Shown here: positions 28,584-38,220 of the stretch, in pieces | How positions within the stretch are numbered: the stretch's first letter is position 1 | Layout of the letters: each line of letters begins with the position of its first letter | From: Streptococcus sp. S5 | GTDB taxonomy: Bacteria > Bacillota > Bacilli > Lactobacillales > Streptococcaceae | Direction of reading: 5' to 3' | Assembly: GCF_034134805.1 (NCBI RefSeq) | Contig: NZ_CP139419.1 | Span: forward strand, 2,046,001 to 2,110,000 | DNA: 64,000 nt | The notes under the pieces: model-generated | The model's database searches: none | The model's input: only the letters and a program-made list of their open reading frames with translations | Told to the model about the DNA's origin: nothing | Position numbers and translations under genes: made by a program

Positions 28584-31040
28584 CTAGCGTCGATTGCCAC
28601 GATTTGAGCTGTTTCGATTTGAACTATTGCTGGATGAACTATTGGTTGTCGAATTGTTCTTATTATTCGACTGATTTCCACTGGAATTACCGAGAATCGC
28701 TGCCCAAGCACTTTGATAATCGCTATCCGATCCCCCGATGGCAAAGCGGTATTGAGTGGTTGGCGCTCCGTTTTTGGCCCAAAGGCTCGTCACCATTTGA
28801 CCGCTCACATCGATATCCCGACCATTGACATTGACGCGGCCCGGTCTTTCACCAGTCGATTTGAGTACTTCAGAGCGGATCACACTCTTATCGAGAGTGA
28901 ATTTATCCTGAATCCCAAAGAGACTTGGATCTGCTTGGTAAATTGCATTCGCCAACTGCGCCATGTATTGGGCATTGTTGTTGTATCCAGTCAAGGTCTG
29001 CATGGAAGCATTGTTGTCATGGCCGATCCAACCTCCTAAAGAAACATTAGGGGTGGACAACATGAGCCACATATCCCCATTTGAGTTAGTGGTACCGGTT
29101 TTTCCAATCCAGTCTGCACCTGCCAGCGTTGGGTTGACTTGGCTAATCCGTGACTTAAAGGTCGTTGTAGCACCAGACGTAATAACCCCGCGCAAGAGAT
29201 CCTGCATAATCGTTGCCGTTGCTGGAGAGTAAACACGAACAGGATCTGCCTCGTGCTTGTAGACTACATCCCCATCTCGATCAATGATTTGTTCTACCAT
29301 GTAGCGTTTGAGGTAGTTCCCATTGTTAGCAATGGTTTGGAAACCATTGGTATGTTGGGCAACAGTGACCTCAATTCCTCCCCCCATCGGCAGACTCTCA
29401 ATGCCATATTCAGGGATATCATAGCCCATTTTCTTCATGTAGGATGGGACATCCACACCTTTTTCACGAAGAGTCCGGTAAGTCCAGTAAGCTGGAATAT
29501 TCCATGAGGTATTGAGGGCCTCACGGAGATCCATCATGGCTGTCCCTCGGCTATCCACGTGCATGATCGGCTCCCCACTTGAGAAATTAGTCGGGTAGTT
29601 AGAAAGGATGCTATTGCTTCCCATCAAGCCTTGGTCGATGGCAATCCCATAGGCCAACAGTGGTTTGATTGTAGACCCTGGGGAACGCTCTGTATCAAAG
29701 GCATGGTTGTTTTGGTTGCCGTCAAAATTCCGTCCACCGATAAATCCTAAAACGGCACCCGTTCGGTTGTCCATAAGGACATTCCCAACTTCTACAAGAC
29801 CCGTCCCATCATCCAAGACGCTGCCAAAATTCGCTACTGCGGCCTGCATGGCATTGTGAACCGGTTTGTTAATCGTGGTTTGAATGGTGTAGCCACCTTC
29901 GCGCAACTCGCTCTCCGCTAATTCTTGATAAGCCTTGACGGTTTCATTATTTTTCAAGTCTTGCTTGGTGACATTGTCTCGCTTGATCAAGTAATCATAC
30001 ATGGCCTCTTTTGCTTCTGCCATGGCTTGGAAGTAGAGGTAGTCATGCGGTGTTTTCTCGATGCCATCTGGAGCGATGAAGTCTTTGGTCAAGTCGTACT
30101 GAGCATAGGTCTCGTAGTCTTTTTTCGACAAGGCTCCTGTCCGGTACATATTGAACAAAACGTCTTTGGCACGCGCCAGACCTAACTCGAGGTTCTCCTT
30201 GCTCTTTAGGCTACCGTCTGCAGCATAAGGAGAGTAGACAATCGGACTTTGTGGCAAGCCAGCGATAAAGGCCGCTTGTGGAACGGACAAGTCTTTCGCA
30301 GAGACGCCAAAGATCCCTTGAGCTGCAGCTTCCACACCCGCAATATTTTGTCCCCGATTGTTTCGTCCAAAAGGCGAAACATTTAAGTAGGTGGTTAGGA
30401 TTTCATTTTTATCCATTCCCCGCTCTAAAGCCAAGGCATCGACAATCTCTGTCGCCTTACGAGTAAAGGTTGGAGCGTCTCCCACGACTTGCTGTTTGAT
30501 CAACTGCTGGGTCAGGGTTGATCCCCCACTAGAGGAACCCACGCCGGCTACAGATCCAAGTGTTGCCCGAAGAACGGCTTTAGGTACAACTCCCTTGTGG
30601 CTTTCAAAATTCTCATCCTCAGTAGCGATCACAGCCTTCTTGACATTGTCTGAAATGGCGTCTCCTGCGACTGGCGTGCGGATCAAATCACTGTCCACTT
30701 CTGCAATCAAGCTCTTATCGGAATAAGTCAGTTTTGAAACACTGCTGACGTTGCGGACCTGCTGGACCAATTCTTCTGTCTTTGGAACCTTGACATTGCA
30801 AAAGAGGCTCGCCGCATAACCAATCCCAATCCCTGCGCCAAATAAAAAGAGGCACACGAACAGGGCGATCATGACATCCCACAGGAGTTTGAGGGTGCGC
30901 AAAAAGGTCGCAAAAATATCGCCGACAGACCAGCTACTTTCCTCATTTTTTTCCTTATTCGGAGTTTCTGTATACATCTTTGCAAAGAATTTTTGGACTT
31001 TCTTCCAAAACTCTTGCAGCTTCTCTTTTAATTGATTCAC
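28584..31040 (-). CDS. pbp1b: Class A penicillin-binding protein PBP1b
   Basis: The GTG at 31040 has AAGGAG nine bases upstream and gives about 818 residues. A cytoplasmic N terminus and one membrane helix (near residues 55-80) precede a GT51 glycosyltransferase domain with [10 protein letters not shown] and GGSTLTQQ. The transpeptidase domain carries SPGSTIKP (nucleophile Ser), SWN and KTGTT. The C-terminal tail of about 35 residues is almost all Ser, Asn and Arg and is probably disordered. It builds and cross-links peptidoglycan outside the membrane. It lies next to tyrS and rpoB as in related streptococci. Confidence 0.94.
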   Translation of the reverse strand: MNQLKEKLQEFWKKVQKFFAKMYTETPNKEKNEESSWSVGDIFATFLRTLKLLWDVMIALFVCLFLFGAGIGIGYAASLFCNVKVPKTEELVQQVRNVSSVSKLTYSDKSLIAEVDSDLIRTPVAGDAISDNVKKAVIATEDENFESHKGVVPKAVLRATLGSVAGVGSSSGGSTLTQQLIKQQVVGDAPTFTRKATEIVDALALERGMDKNEILTTYLNVSPFGRNNRGQNIAGVEAAAQGIFGVSAKDLSVPQAAFIAGLPQSPIVYSPYAADGSLKSKENLELGLARAKDVLFNMYRTGALSKKDYETYAQYDLTKDFIAPDGIEKTPHDYLYFQAMAEAKEAMYDYLIKRDNVTKQDLKNNETVKAYQELAESELREGGYTIQTTINKPVHNAMQAAVANFGSVLDDGTGLVEVGNVLMDNRTGAVLGFIGGRNFDGNQNNHAFDTERSPGSTIKPLLAYGIAIDQGLMGSNSILSNYPTNFSSGEPIMHVDSRGTAMMDLREALNTSWNIPAYWTYRTLREKGVDVPSYMKKMGYDIPEYGIESLPMGGGIEVTVAQHTNGFQTIANNGNYLKRYMVEQIIDRDGDVVYKHEADPVRVYSPATATIMQDLLRGVITSGATTTFKSRISQVNPTLAGADWIGKTGTTNSNGDMWLMLSTPNVSLGGWIGHDNNASMQTLTGYNNNAQYMAQLANAIYQADPSLFGIQDKFTLDKSVIRSEVLKSTGERPGRVNVNGRDIDVSGQMVTSLWAKNGAPTTQYRFAIGGSDSDYQSAWAAILGNSSGNQSNNKNNSTTNSSSSNSSNRNSSNRGNRR

Positions 31041-31158
31041 TGATTCTTTCTCCTTGTTCCCTATATTATAGCAGATTAGGCCCTTTGTTTTCAATCACAA
31101 GAGCGTAGAAATCGTCACTCATTCTTCCTGGGTAAGGACAAGAAAATGATGGAAACCA

Positions 31159-31186
31159 TTGCCATTTCCGTGGTTTATGGTAGAAT
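31159..31186 (+). promoter_or_regulatory. tyrS promoter
   Basis: TTGCCA (31159-31164), a 16-base spacer and TAGAAT (31181-31186). The leader to the chosen tyrS start is only about 30 nt, so there is no room for a T-box riboswitch. Confidence 0.6.
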
Positions 31187-31222
31187 AGAGAGATGAATAA
31201 ACTTATAAAGGAGAAAAGACAC

Positions 31223-32479
31223 ATGCACATTTTTGATGAGCTAAAAGAGCGTGGTTTGGTATTTCAAACGACGGATGAAGAAGCCTTACGCAAAGCACTG
31301 GAAGAAGGTCAGCTTTCTTATTATACTGGTTATGATCCAACTGCTGACAGCCTTCACCTTGGTCACTTGGTTGCTATCTTGACGAGCCGTCGTCTTCAAC
31401 TAGCAGGCCACAAACCTTATGCGCTCGTTGGCGGTGCGACTGGTCTCATTGGAGATCCGTCCTTCAAAGATGCTGAACGTAGTCTCCAAACAAAAGAAAC
31501 GGTACAAGAATGGGTTCGCTCCATTCAAGGGCAATTGTCTCGTTTCCTCGATTTTGAAAATGGTGACAATAAAGCCGAAATGGTCAACAACTACGATTGG
31601 TTTGGAAGCATTAGCTTTATTGACTTCCTTCGTGATGTCGGAAAATACTTTACGGTCAATGCTATGATGAGTAAAGAATCTGTTAAAAAACGGATTGAAA
31701 CAGGGATTTCTTACACAGAGTTTGCCTACCAAATCATGCAAGGCTATGACTTCTACGTCCTCAACCAAGAACACAATGTAACCCTTCAAATCGGTGGATC
31801 TGACCAATGGGGAAACATGACAGCCGGTACTGAGTTGATGCGTCGTAAAGCAGATAAAACTGGTCATGTTATGACTGTGCCTTTGATCACAGATGCAACT
31901 GGTAAGAAATTCGGTAAATCAGAAGGTAATGCGGTCTGGCTCAATGCAGACAAAACATCTCCATACGAAATGTATCAATTCTGGATGAATGTGATGGATG
32001 CGGATGCTGTGCGTTTCTTGAAGATCTTCACTTTCTTGTCACTTGATGAGATTGAAGAGATCCGCAAACAGTTTGAGGCCGCTCCTCATGAACGCTTGGC
32101 TCAAAAGATCTTGGCGCGTGAAGTGGTTACCCTCGTCCACGGCGAAGAAGCCTACAAGGAAGCCCTCAACATCACCGAACAACTCTTTGCAGGAAACATC
32201 AAAAACCTTTCTGTAAAAGAACTCAAACAAGGCCTTCGTGGTGTGCCAAACTACCAGGTCCAAGCAGAAGACAACCTCAACATTGTTGAACTCTTGGTCA
32301 CAGCTGGTGTGGTAAATTCTAAACGCCAAGCCCGCGAAGATGTTCAAAACGGAGCTATCTACGTCAACGGCGAACGCATTCAAGACCTTGACTATGTCTT
32401 GAGCGATAGCGATAAATTAGAAAATGAATTGACCGTTATCCGCCGCGGTAAGAAAAAATACTTTGTTTTGACTTATTAA
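31223..32479 (+). CDS. tyrS: Tyrosyl-tRNA synthetase
   Basis: The start at [11 protein letters not shown] has AAGGAG eight bases upstream and gives 418 residues; an in-frame ATG ten codons earlier is less likely. Class I signatures are present: the HIGH-type motif in SLHLGHLVA and the KMSKS-type motif KFGKSEG near residue 232. A C-terminal S4 RNA-binding domain covers about 350-415. It charges tRNA-Tyr. The gene stands alone, divergent from pbp1b, with its own promoter and a bidirectional terminator. Confidence 0.97.
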   Translation: MHIFDELKERGLVFQTTDEEALRKALEEGQLSYYTGYDPTADSLHLGHLVAILTSRRLQLAGHKPYALVGGATGLIGDPSFKDAERSLQTKETVQEWVRSIQGQLSRFLDFENGDNKAEMVNNYDWFGSISFIDFLRDVGKYFTVNAMMSKESVKKRIETGISYTEFAYQIMQGYDFYVLNQEHNVTLQIGGSDQWGNMTAGTELMRRKADKTGHVMTVPLITDATGKKFGKSEGNAVWLNADKTSPYEMYQFWMNVMDADAVRFLKIFTFLSLDEIEEIRKQFEAAPHERLAQKILAREVVTLVHGEEAYKEALNITEQLFAGNIKNLSVKELKQGLRGVPNYQVQAEDNLNIVELLVTAGVVNSKRQAREDVQNGAIYVNGERIQDLDYVLSDSDKLENELTVIRRGKKKYFVLTY

Positions 32480-32485
32480 GAAAGT

Positions 32486-32520
32486 AAAACCACGAAGTTA
32501 ATACGAAACTTCGTGGTTTT
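32486..32520. terminator. Bidirectional terminator between tyrS and the DUF3021 gene
   Basis: A perfect 14-bp stem AAAACCACGAAGTT/AACTTCGTGGTTTT with a seven-base loop. T-rich sequence follows on both strands, so it can end tyrS and the converging four-gene ABC operon. Confidence 0.88.
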
Positions 32521-32541
32521 CTTATACACTTTTTTCTGGGA

Positions 32542-32958
32542 CTATTTCCCTTTTCTGCGATACAACAATGCTTGGTTGATTCGTTGAGTTTTTTTATGGA
32601 GTTGCCAAATCTGGTAAAGCCAGATCAGGCCGTAAATGGCTAGAAAGATCAACCAAGGAATCGGGCTCCGTAAGGCTGCCCCCCAGCCAAAAAATAAGTA
32701 GGTCAATGCTAAGATGGTAGCTGTCACAACTAAATGCAGGACCACACGCAAACTATAGGTCAAAAACTCTTCTTCCTCAAGAATGAACGTCAAAACTCCC
32801 ATTGTTCCACTCATTAAAAAGATCGCTAGGATGTTGCGTACATTCACAGCGGGATAGACGATGTTGGGATAGATATGGGATAATAACACCAAACACAAAT
32901 AAAAGAAGGATCCTGTCCTCATACCAGATACAAAATAAGCTATAACTCGTTTCATCAC
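32542..32958 (-). CDS. DUF3021 family membrane protein
   Basis: This 138-residue protein has four predicted membrane helices (near residues 7-30, 42-62, 72-90 and 100-118) and a basic C terminus. DUF3021 proteins commonly sit next to LytTR-domain regulators, as here, and are thought to act as membrane-bound partners that restrain the regulator. It starts six bases after the LytTR gene stop and is last in the ABC-LytTR operon. Confidence 0.82.
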   Translation of the reverse strand: MMKRVIAYFVSGMRTGSFFYLCLVLLSHIYPNIVYPAVNVRNILAIFLMSGTMGVLTFILEEEEFLTYSLRVVLHLVVTATILALTYLFFGWGAALRSPIPWLIFLAIYGLIWLYQIWQLHKKTQRINQALLYRRKGK

Positions 32959-32964
32959 TTTCTC

Positions 32965-33420
32965 CTATACCCCTAAATAATCCATCAAGGATTTGACATA
33001 TTTCCGACTGACACTTGATTTCACTCCACGTGTCAGTTTAGCCATCATATTGCCTGAAAAACTATCCGATAGCGATTCTAAATGGTCGATATTCATCACC
33101 GCGTGGCGTGATATCTGTAAAAAATTACGACGATTAATCCGATGTTGAAAATTTGTCAAAGTATCTCTGACGGTGAACGTTTTGTCTGTCGTATAAATGG
33201 TTAGCTGATTCTTATCAATCTCGGCTAGAATAATGTCATCAATTTTCACCATAATCAAATGATCATCTGTTTTGATAGGAATCACTACTTGATTCACTGT
33301 CGAAAATTGTTCGAGATAGTCCATCACCTCTCGTGCTTGATCAGATAATTGCTTGGCTTGAATGACCACACAGGGGTTGCTTTCTGCGATATCCTGTTTT
33401 TCCTCAAAACGAATCTTCAT
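32965..33420 (-). CDS. LytTR domain transcriptional regulator
   Basis: This protein of about 151 residues starts at MKIRFEEKQD and lacks a receiver domain. A short N-terminal region precedes a LytTR DNA-binding domain (about 55-150) with KIDDIILAEIDKNQLTIYT, the FLQISRHAVMNIDHL segment and a basic GVKSSVSRKYVKSL end. It resembles HdrR/BrsR-type regulators paired with a membrane inhibitor, here the DUF3021 protein. Its likely target is its own operon with the ABC exporter. Confidence 0.87.
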   Translation of the reverse strand: MKIRFEEKQDIAESNPCVVIQAKQLSDQAREVMDYLEQFSTVNQVVIPIKTDDHLIMVKIDDIILAEIDKNQLTIYTTDKTFTVRDTLTNFQHRINRRNFLQISRHAVMNIDHLESLSDSFSGNMMAKLTRGVKSSVSRKYVKSLMDYLGV

Positions 33421-33438
33421 TCCTACTCCAATTCTCAC

Positions 33439-34281
33439 TTACTTTCTTTTACTCGATCTTTTTGCCAAGGAAATCCAAATCCCCAAAGCTAGAAGAATAC
33501 CTCCTAACACTATAAGGTATGTTTGTTCCTTTGTCAATAAAGCTTGCCATTTGAGCTGAACGCCCATTTTTTCTTGAAAATCTCGAAGAAGATCATCTCG
33601 CCCCTTAAAGGTTTCGCTCACTGCTTCTTTCATGAGTACTTGTCGATAAAGTGCAGCAATATAAGTTGCTGGAGTACATTTCATTAGTAGTTGTGCAAAA
33701 TCAGGTAGAACACCTAAAGGTACATAAGTCCCTACCAAAAAACCGGAAGCTGTACCCACTATGGTCGCAAACTTTCCAAGACTGTCTACGGATTGGAAAA
33801 AATAAACAAAAATGGCATTCACTAAACTAGAAAGCAGGCTACTAAACAGCATGATGAGGAGTACTTCAGGTAATAAAGATAGTGCTGGAGCTTCTCTAAA
33901 ATAGCCACACATCAGCACATACATAAGGACTTGCATGAAAAAAGAGATGATGATTGCGCTCGTTAGATACGAAAATGGTAACCGCCACTTCCCTTGATCC
34001 GATAAATAAAGATCCTGATCTACTTGATGTTCACGGTCCTTTACTAACTGAGTCAGGGCAGCCAGACTTGTCGTAATCCCTGTCACAGCCAGCGTCCCAC
34101 TCATTAACCAATTATTTAACACAGGACCACTATTTGGGAGCTGAGCCCAAGCATCTGTCAGATTTTTTTGAAGAAAAATAATATAGAGAACAAAGGAAAT
34201 CAAGGCTCCCAACAGGGAGAAGAAAACTCCTGAACGATTCCTAAAATACAATAAAAAATTTCGCTTTAGTACGGCTAGCAT
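33439..34281 (-). CDS. ABC transporter permease (ABC-2 type)
   Basis: This 280-residue protein has six predicted membrane segments and the layout of ABC-2/DrrB-type exporters. It pairs with the upstream ATPase, whose coding end it abuts. The substrate is unknown; such exporters handle drugs, bacteriocins or lipids. Its position before a LytTR regulator suggests defence or stress signalling, but that is inference. Confidence 0.85.
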   Translation of the reverse strand: MLAVLKRNFLLYFRNRSGVFFSLLGALISFVLYIIFLQKNLTDAWAQLPNSGPVLNNWLMSGTLAVTGITTSLAALTQLVKDREHQVDQDLYLSDQGKWRLPFSYLTSAIIISFFMQVLMYVLMCGYFREAPALSLLPEVLLIMLFSSLLSSLVNAIFVYFFQSVDSLGKFATIVGTASGFLVGTYVPLGVLPDFAQLLMKCTPATYIAALYRQVLMKEAVSETFKGRDDLLRDFQEKMGVQLKWQALLTKEQTYLIVLGGILLALGIWISLAKRSSKRK

Positions 34282-35147
34282 TAGCGGACCTCCCTTCCTG
34301 TAAGTGCAATAAAGGCATCATCCATGGTCCCTGGACGAAACTCAAAATGGGCTAGATTATCTCTAACTTGCGCCAGGTAATCAATGGCTTCCCTTTCACT
34401 CTTGGGTTGAAAAATATACTCCAATTGACTTTGTTGCTCTACTGACATTCCCGAAGATTTGAGACTTTCTATCTGCTGCATCTCCTTGAAACGAATCTTC
34501 AAGATATTTTTTGCATACTGACTCTTAATATCTAGTGCTGATCCCTGAGCAATCACTTCCCCATGGTCTACAATATAAATTTGATCAGCTTCATCTGCTT
34601 CGTCAAGATAATGCGTGGTCAATACAACGGTCATTCCCTCTTCTCTCTGCAATTGATAGAGCAAATCCCAAATAGACTTCCGGGTTTGGATATCCAAACC
34701 TGTCGTTGGCTCATCTAAGAACAAAATATCTGGTTGTGAGAGCAGAGCACGCGCAATGTCAACCCGACGCTTTTGGCCACCTGAAAGAGTCCCATATTTC
34801 TGTTTTTGAAAAGCTGATAGGCCTAGCCGATCAATAAGATCAGACACACGATCAGGTTTTAAGCCTTTATACTGTTTCGCACGAATGGTCAGATTTTCCC
34901 TAACCGTTAGCATCTCATCTAAGACACTAGTCTGGAAGACCACACCAATTTTCGTACCTGGTTCATAGATGATTTCACCTTGCGTTGGTTGTTTCAAACC
35001 AATCAACATGGAAATCGTTGTTGATTTCCCCGCCCCATTTGGTCCTAGAATCGCATTAAAGGTTCCCTTTTCAAACTGTAAATGAATATTGTTTACGGCT
35101 AAATGATTTCCATATCGTTTACTGATGTTTTTAGCTTGTAATATCAT
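34281..35147 (-). CDS. ABC transporter ATP-binding protein
   Basis: This 288-residue ATPase has Walker A GPNGAGKS near residue 36, signature LSGGQKRR near 130, Walker B ILFLDEPTTGLD near 150 and a switch histidine in LTTHYLDEAD. The C-terminal extension of about 70 residues is typical of DrrA/CcmA-like drug exporters. It is first of four genes: ATPase, permease, LytTR regulator and DUF3021 protein. AAGGAG precedes the start. No clear sigma-A promoter was seen in the short gap after the HxlR gene terminator. Confidence 0.92.
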   Translation of the reverse strand: MILQAKNISKRYGNHLAVNNIHLQFEKGTFNAILGPNGAGKSTTISMLIGLKQPTQGEIIYEPGTKIGVVFQTSVLDEMLTVRENLTIRAKQYKGLKPDRVSDLIDRLGLSAFQKQKYGTLSGGQKRRVDIARALLSQPDILFLDEPTTGLDIQTRKSIWDLLYQLQREEGMTVVLTTHYLDEADEADQIYIVDHGEVIAQGSALDIKSQYAKNILKIRFKEMQQIESLKSSGMSVEQQSQLEYIFQPKSEREAIDYLAQVRDNLAHFEFRPGTMDDAFIALTGREVR

Positions 35148-35179
35148 GTTCTCTCTCCTTTTGATAGAACCAGTCTAGC

Positions 35180-35206
35180 AAAAAAGCCGTTTAAAAAACG
35201 GCTTTT
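35180..35206 (-). terminator. Terminator of the HxlR-type regulator gene
   Basis: Leftward, AAAAGCCGTTT and AAACGGCTTTT form a tight stem followed by T residues. It separates the HxlR gene from the ABC operon. Confidence 0.82.
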
Positions 35207-35271
35207 GGGGATAAGTGGTTAAAATGAAGAGATGAGTGGCGAGATAGAAGAGATTAAAATGAGGGAAAAAT

Positions 35272-35589
35272 TCATTGCAACCATTCTTTTCCCCATTGAT
35301 TCAAGTCCTTTAAAATCGGCATCAGTGATTTGCCTTTTTCTGTCAGCTCATATTCTGTATGGAGTGGCATCGTTTCAAAATCATATTTCTCAACCAATTG
35401 GTTCTCTATTAAAACGTCTAAGCCACGTGTCAAACTGATAGTTGTTATCCCTTCAACTTCTCTTCTCAATTGATTGAAACGAACTCTCTTATGCTTGTTT
35501 ATAACCCATAATATATTCATCCTCCATTTCCCACCAACCACATCTAAGACTCGAGACATACTACAGTTCCAATTTTTATTTGTTAACAT
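35272..35589 (-). CDS. HxlR family transcriptional regulator
   Basis: This 105-residue winged-helix protein has the HxlR layout: an N-terminal Cys (NWNCSMSRVLDVVGGKW), the recognition region RFNQLRREVEGIT and a wing ending EYELTEKGKSL. Such proteins often sense electrophiles or redox stress through the N-terminal Cys and control a divergent gene, here the YciI-like gene. AGGAG lies just upstream of the ATG. Confidence 0.9.
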   Translation of the reverse strand: MLTNKNWNCSMSRVLDVVGGKWRMNILWVINKHKRVRFNQLRREVEGITTISLTRGLDVLIENQLVEKYDFETMPLHTEYELTEKGKSLMPILKDLNQWGKEWLQ

Positions 35590-35612
35590 TTTTTCTCCTT
35601 ACAAAAATGTGC

Positions 35613-35645
35613 CTACTATTCAGGTAGTTTGTAAAGTATTATAAT
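35613..35645 (+). promoter_or_regulatory. Promoter and operator candidate of the YciI-like gene
   Basis: TATAAT lies at 35640-35645. Upstream, the interrupted palindrome CTAC-(7 bases)-GTAG at 35613-35627 covers the -35 region and could bind the divergent HxlR protein. Confidence 0.45.
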
Positions 35646-35676
35646 CTATTTATCATTTGTTTTAAAGGAGTCACTT

Positions 35677-35994
35677 ATGTTTATTGTAAACCTTACCTAT
35701 ATCAAGCCCCTTGATGAAGTTGAAAAACACTTAGAAAAACACATAGATTTTTTAAATCAGTATTATACAAAAGGTCTTTTTATCGCATCTGGAAGAAAAA
35801 ATCCAAGAACTGGCGGTATCATTCTCATGAGAGCAAAAAATAAAGATGCTGTCCAAGAAATCATTGCACACGATCCATTCTATCAAAATGAGATTGCTCA
35901 ATATGAGATCATTGAATTTGAAGCAAGTAAGTATTGTCTAGAATTGAAAACCCTCCTCAGCGATCCATTGGACGAAAATGAGGAAATTAAATAA
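35677..35994 (+). CDS. YciI family protein
   Basis: This 105-residue ferredoxin-like fold belongs to the YciI/YCII-related family. The His and Asp expected at the putative active site are present (HDPFY near residue 67, and the KHLEKHIDF segment near 20). The family is linked to hydrolysis or dehalogenation of small electrophilic compounds, mostly without proof. It is divergent from an HxlR regulator and has AAAGGAG before the start. AT-rich codon use is in line with the neighbouring accessory genes. Confidence 0.85.
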   Translation: MFIVNLTYIKPLDEVEKHLEKHIDFLNQYYTKGLFIASGRKNPRTGGIILMRAKNKDAVQEIIAHDPFYQNEIAQYEIIEFEASKYCLELKTLLSDPLDENEEIK

Positions 35995-36066
35995 AGAGAC
36001 TCAAGGTCCATTCAATACCGCGTAGAACCGTTAAAAAAGTGTGACTTAGTCCCATTACAGCATCGG

Positions 36067-36095
36067 TTGCTATCTAGAGGCTCTTTTGTTACACT
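36067..36095 (+). promoter_or_regulatory. rlmA promoter with no room for a leader
   Basis: TTGCTA (36067-36072), a 17-base spacer and TACACT (36090-36095), extended as TGTTACACT. The rlmA ATG begins seven bases after the -10 box and no ribosome site precedes it. Confidence 0.55.
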
Positions 36096-36101
36096 ACTAA
36101 T

Positions 36102-36956
36102 ATGAATACACCGATCAAACCAAAATTACAACGATTTCAAACAGCCACTGCTTTTGCCTGTCCCATCTGTCAACTGGACCTAGAACTTGTGGGGACCAGT
36201 TTTAAATGTCCCAAGGGCCATTCTTTTGATTTGGCGAAATTTGGCTATGTCAACCTGGCTCCCCAGATCAAACAATCAAAGGACTATGACAAAGAAAATT
36301 TCCAGAATCGCCAGCTGATCTTGGAAGCAGGTTTTTATGAGCCGATTCTAACAGCGATCGGACAAAAAATTCCGACCAGTGATGCCAGAATTTTAGATAT
36401 CGGTTGCGGAGAAGGCTATTACTCCCGAAAACTACAAGAAGCCTATCCCAAGGCTACTTTCTATGCATTCGATCTTTCCAAGGAATCCGTACAACTAGCT
36501 GCCAAGAGTGACGCTAGCTGGAAGGTCAATTGGTTTGTAGGAGATTTGGCTCATTTACCCATTCAATCTAAGAGTATGGAAGTCATTTTGGACATCTTCT
36601 CCCCGGCTAATTACGCTGAATTTGAGCGTGTCTTAAAGGCTGAAGGGGTGATTATTAAGGTCGTCCCAACCTCTTCTCATCTAAAAGAGATTCGTCAGTT
36701 GGCCCAAGATCAATTGACCAAGCAATCTTACTCCAACCAGGAAATTTTGGAACACTTTGAAGAGCACTGCCAGATCCTCTCATCCGAAACAGTCAGCCTC
36801 ACCAAGAGGTTAAGTCCTGAAGAACGTCAGGCGCTCCTCGCCATGACCCCTCTTCTATTTCATGTTGACCAAGAAAAAATCGACTGGACTCAACTCACAG
36901 AAATCACCATTGAAGCTGAGCTGCTGGTTGGAAAAATCAAGATACAAAGAACGTAA
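36102..36956 (+). CDS. rlmA: 23S rRNA (guanine-N1) methyltransferase, RlmA family
   Basis: This 284-residue protein has an N-terminal zinc finger (CPIC near residue 20, CPKGH near 37) and a Rossmann methyltransferase domain with ILDIGCGEGYYS near residue 97. In Gram-positive bacteria the RlmA(II) enzyme methylates G748 of 23S rRNA in the macrolide exit tunnel and affects tylosin and telithromycin response. Its promoter sits directly against the ATG, suggesting a leaderless mRNA. It is followed by a hairpin terminator that belongs to a duplicated fragment. Confidence 0.9.
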   Translation: MNTPIKPKLQRFQTATAFACPICQLDLELVGTSFKCPKGHSFDLAKFGYVNLAPQIKQSKDYDKENFQNRQLILEAGFYEPILTAIGQKIPTSDARILDIGCGEGYYSRKLQEAYPKATFYAFDLSKESVQLAAKSDASWKVNWFVGDLAHLPIQSKSMEVILDIFSPANYAEFERVLKAEGVIIKVVPTSSHLKEIRQLAQDQLTKQSYSNQEILEHFEEHCQILSSETVSLTKRLSPEERQALLAMTPLLFHVDQEKIDWTQLTEITIEAELLVGKIKIQRT

Positions 36957-36966
36957 AATGAAAAGT

Positions 36967-37031
36967 AAAAAGGCTGAGACAAATCGTCTCAGCCTTTTAC
37001 TCATCTTCTGTATGCTCTGTCATGACTTGTA
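36967..37031 (-). repeat. Duplicate of the response-regulator gene 3' end and its terminator
   Basis: These 65 bases match 38367-38431 at 63 positions. They contain the terminator stem (arms AAAAGGCTGAGAC/GTCTCAGCCTTTT) and the last 12 or so codons of the response regulator gene. They lie just past the quinone reductase stop codon and can serve both that gene and rlmA as terminator. The layout shows that the two genes between the copies were added next to the response regulator. Confidence 0.85.
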
Positions 37032-37041
37032 ACGCACGTTT

Positions 37042-37605
37042 TTATATCCTTTTGGCTATCTGTGCGATTTTTTCTAGTTCTTCTTTCCGTTGACGATCAC
37101 TCATATACTCCACTCGTGTAACTTGTGTCATTTTAACCGGTTTAATACCACAGGGTTTCAAGATTTGAGATTTTAGAACCTTTGCGTAGTCTTGAGAAAA
37201 AGGAAGAAAAATTTTTGGCGTATTATGCGTCGTAATGATCCACGCTTTTCCATCTAGTTTCCCCACCGGACCTCGAGGTCCATTCTGATAAGCAAAACCT
37301 GTAACAAAAACACGATCAATAAAACCTTTTAAAATAGCTGGCATTCCACTCCACCAAGTAGGGAAAATAAAAATCAACTGATCCGCCCAACTCAATAAAT
37401 CTCTATATGGTTTCATGTCTTCATTATGCTGTAAATCTCTCCTTTTATGCGTTTCATCAAAACGTAAAACCGGATCAAAGTTTTCTTTATATAAGTCTAC
37501 TATTTTAACTCTATGCTCTGGTGCTAAATGCTTTTGCACAGTTTGAAGGATTGATGCATTATAACTTGTTTCATTCGGATGTGAATAGATTATTAAAACA
37601 TTCAT
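37042..37605 (-). CDS. NAD(P)H-dependent quinone reductase, flavodoxin-like
   Basis: This 187-residue protein belongs to the NQO1/MdaB/KefF group. It begins VLIIYSHPNETSYN for flavin phosphate binding, and has the FPTWWSGMPAILKGFIDRVF-type flavin loop split across residues 80-100 and a GPVGKLDGKAW segment. It probably reduces quinones or similar electrophiles with two electrons. It overlaps the TetR gene at one base, so both share one autoregulated transcript. Confidence 0.88.
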   Translation of the reverse strand: MNVLIIYSHPNETSYNASILQTVQKHLAPEHRVKIVDLYKENFDPVLRFDETHKRRDLQHNEDMKPYRDLLSWADQLIFIFPTWWSGMPAILKGFIDRVFVTGFAYQNGPRGPVGKLDGKAWIITTHNTPKIFLPFSQDYAKVLKSQILKPCGIKPVKMTQVTRVEYMSDRQRKEELEKIAQIAKRI

Positions 37606-38198
37606 CAGCTATCTCCTTTTATATAAATATCAAGCATCGTTCTGACGGTCTTTTGAACATCATTTTCTTTAAAGCTTTCTCCAACAGGACTCCTTACCAA
37701 TAGAGCCAAACCAGCAATAAAACTCCAAAAATGGATCAAAATTTCTGCGTCACCACTAGAAAGATTTTCCTCATCTTTAAGTCTTAACGCTACCGACTTA
37801 AAATGTTCAAATCCTGGTAAAGAGGAGTTGACTGAAATAGTTTCCTGGAACAACTCCATATAGTTATATGGAAATTTGATAAATAATACTTCAAATAGAT
37901 AGGTTTCCTCTTGGGCAAACCTTACAAAGTTACAGCCCATCAGAGTTAGTTGAGTTCTTGCATCTATGGAAGTATCAATCCCTTGTATCATATTTTTCAA
38001 AAAGAACATTGATAAGTGTTCCATAACCACTTGAATATATCTATCTTTACTTCCAAAATGCTTATAGGGAGCTCCATGAGTCACCCCACATTTTTGAGCT
38101 ATTGTACGCATAGACATCCGGTCAATCCCGTTAGTTCTGATTTCTTCAATGCCGACCGAAATTAACTTTTCTTTCAGTTCTTCCGTATTCCGTTTCAT
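37605..38198 (-). CDS. TetR family transcriptional regulator
   Basis: This regulator of about 197 residues starts at MKRNTEELKEK behind GGAGG-like bases. The N-terminal helix-turn-helix (about residues 20-55) reads MSMRTIAQKCGVTHGAPYKHF, typical of TetR proteins; the C-terminal part (from about 75) would bind the inducer. It is the first gene of a pair with a quinone reductase. Two palindromic sites over its promoter point to autoregulation, probably relieved by a quinone or electrophile. Confidence 0.9.
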   Translation of the reverse strand: MKRNTEELKEKLISVGIEEIRTNGIDRMSMRTIAQKCGVTHGAPYKHFGSKDRYIQVVMEHLSMFFLKNMIQGIDTSIDARTQLTLMGCNFVRFAQEETYLFEVLFIKFPYNYMELFQETISVNSSLPGFEHFKSVALRLKDEENLSSGDAEILIHFWSFIAGLALLVRSPVGESFKENDVQKTVRTMLDIYIKGDS

Positions 38199-38220
38199 TT
38201 GACCACCTTCCCTTATCAAA

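Noticed and set aside
31080..31222. T-box riboswitch before tyrS
   Set aside because: The promoter lies only about 40 bases before the start codon, leaving no space for a T-box leader.
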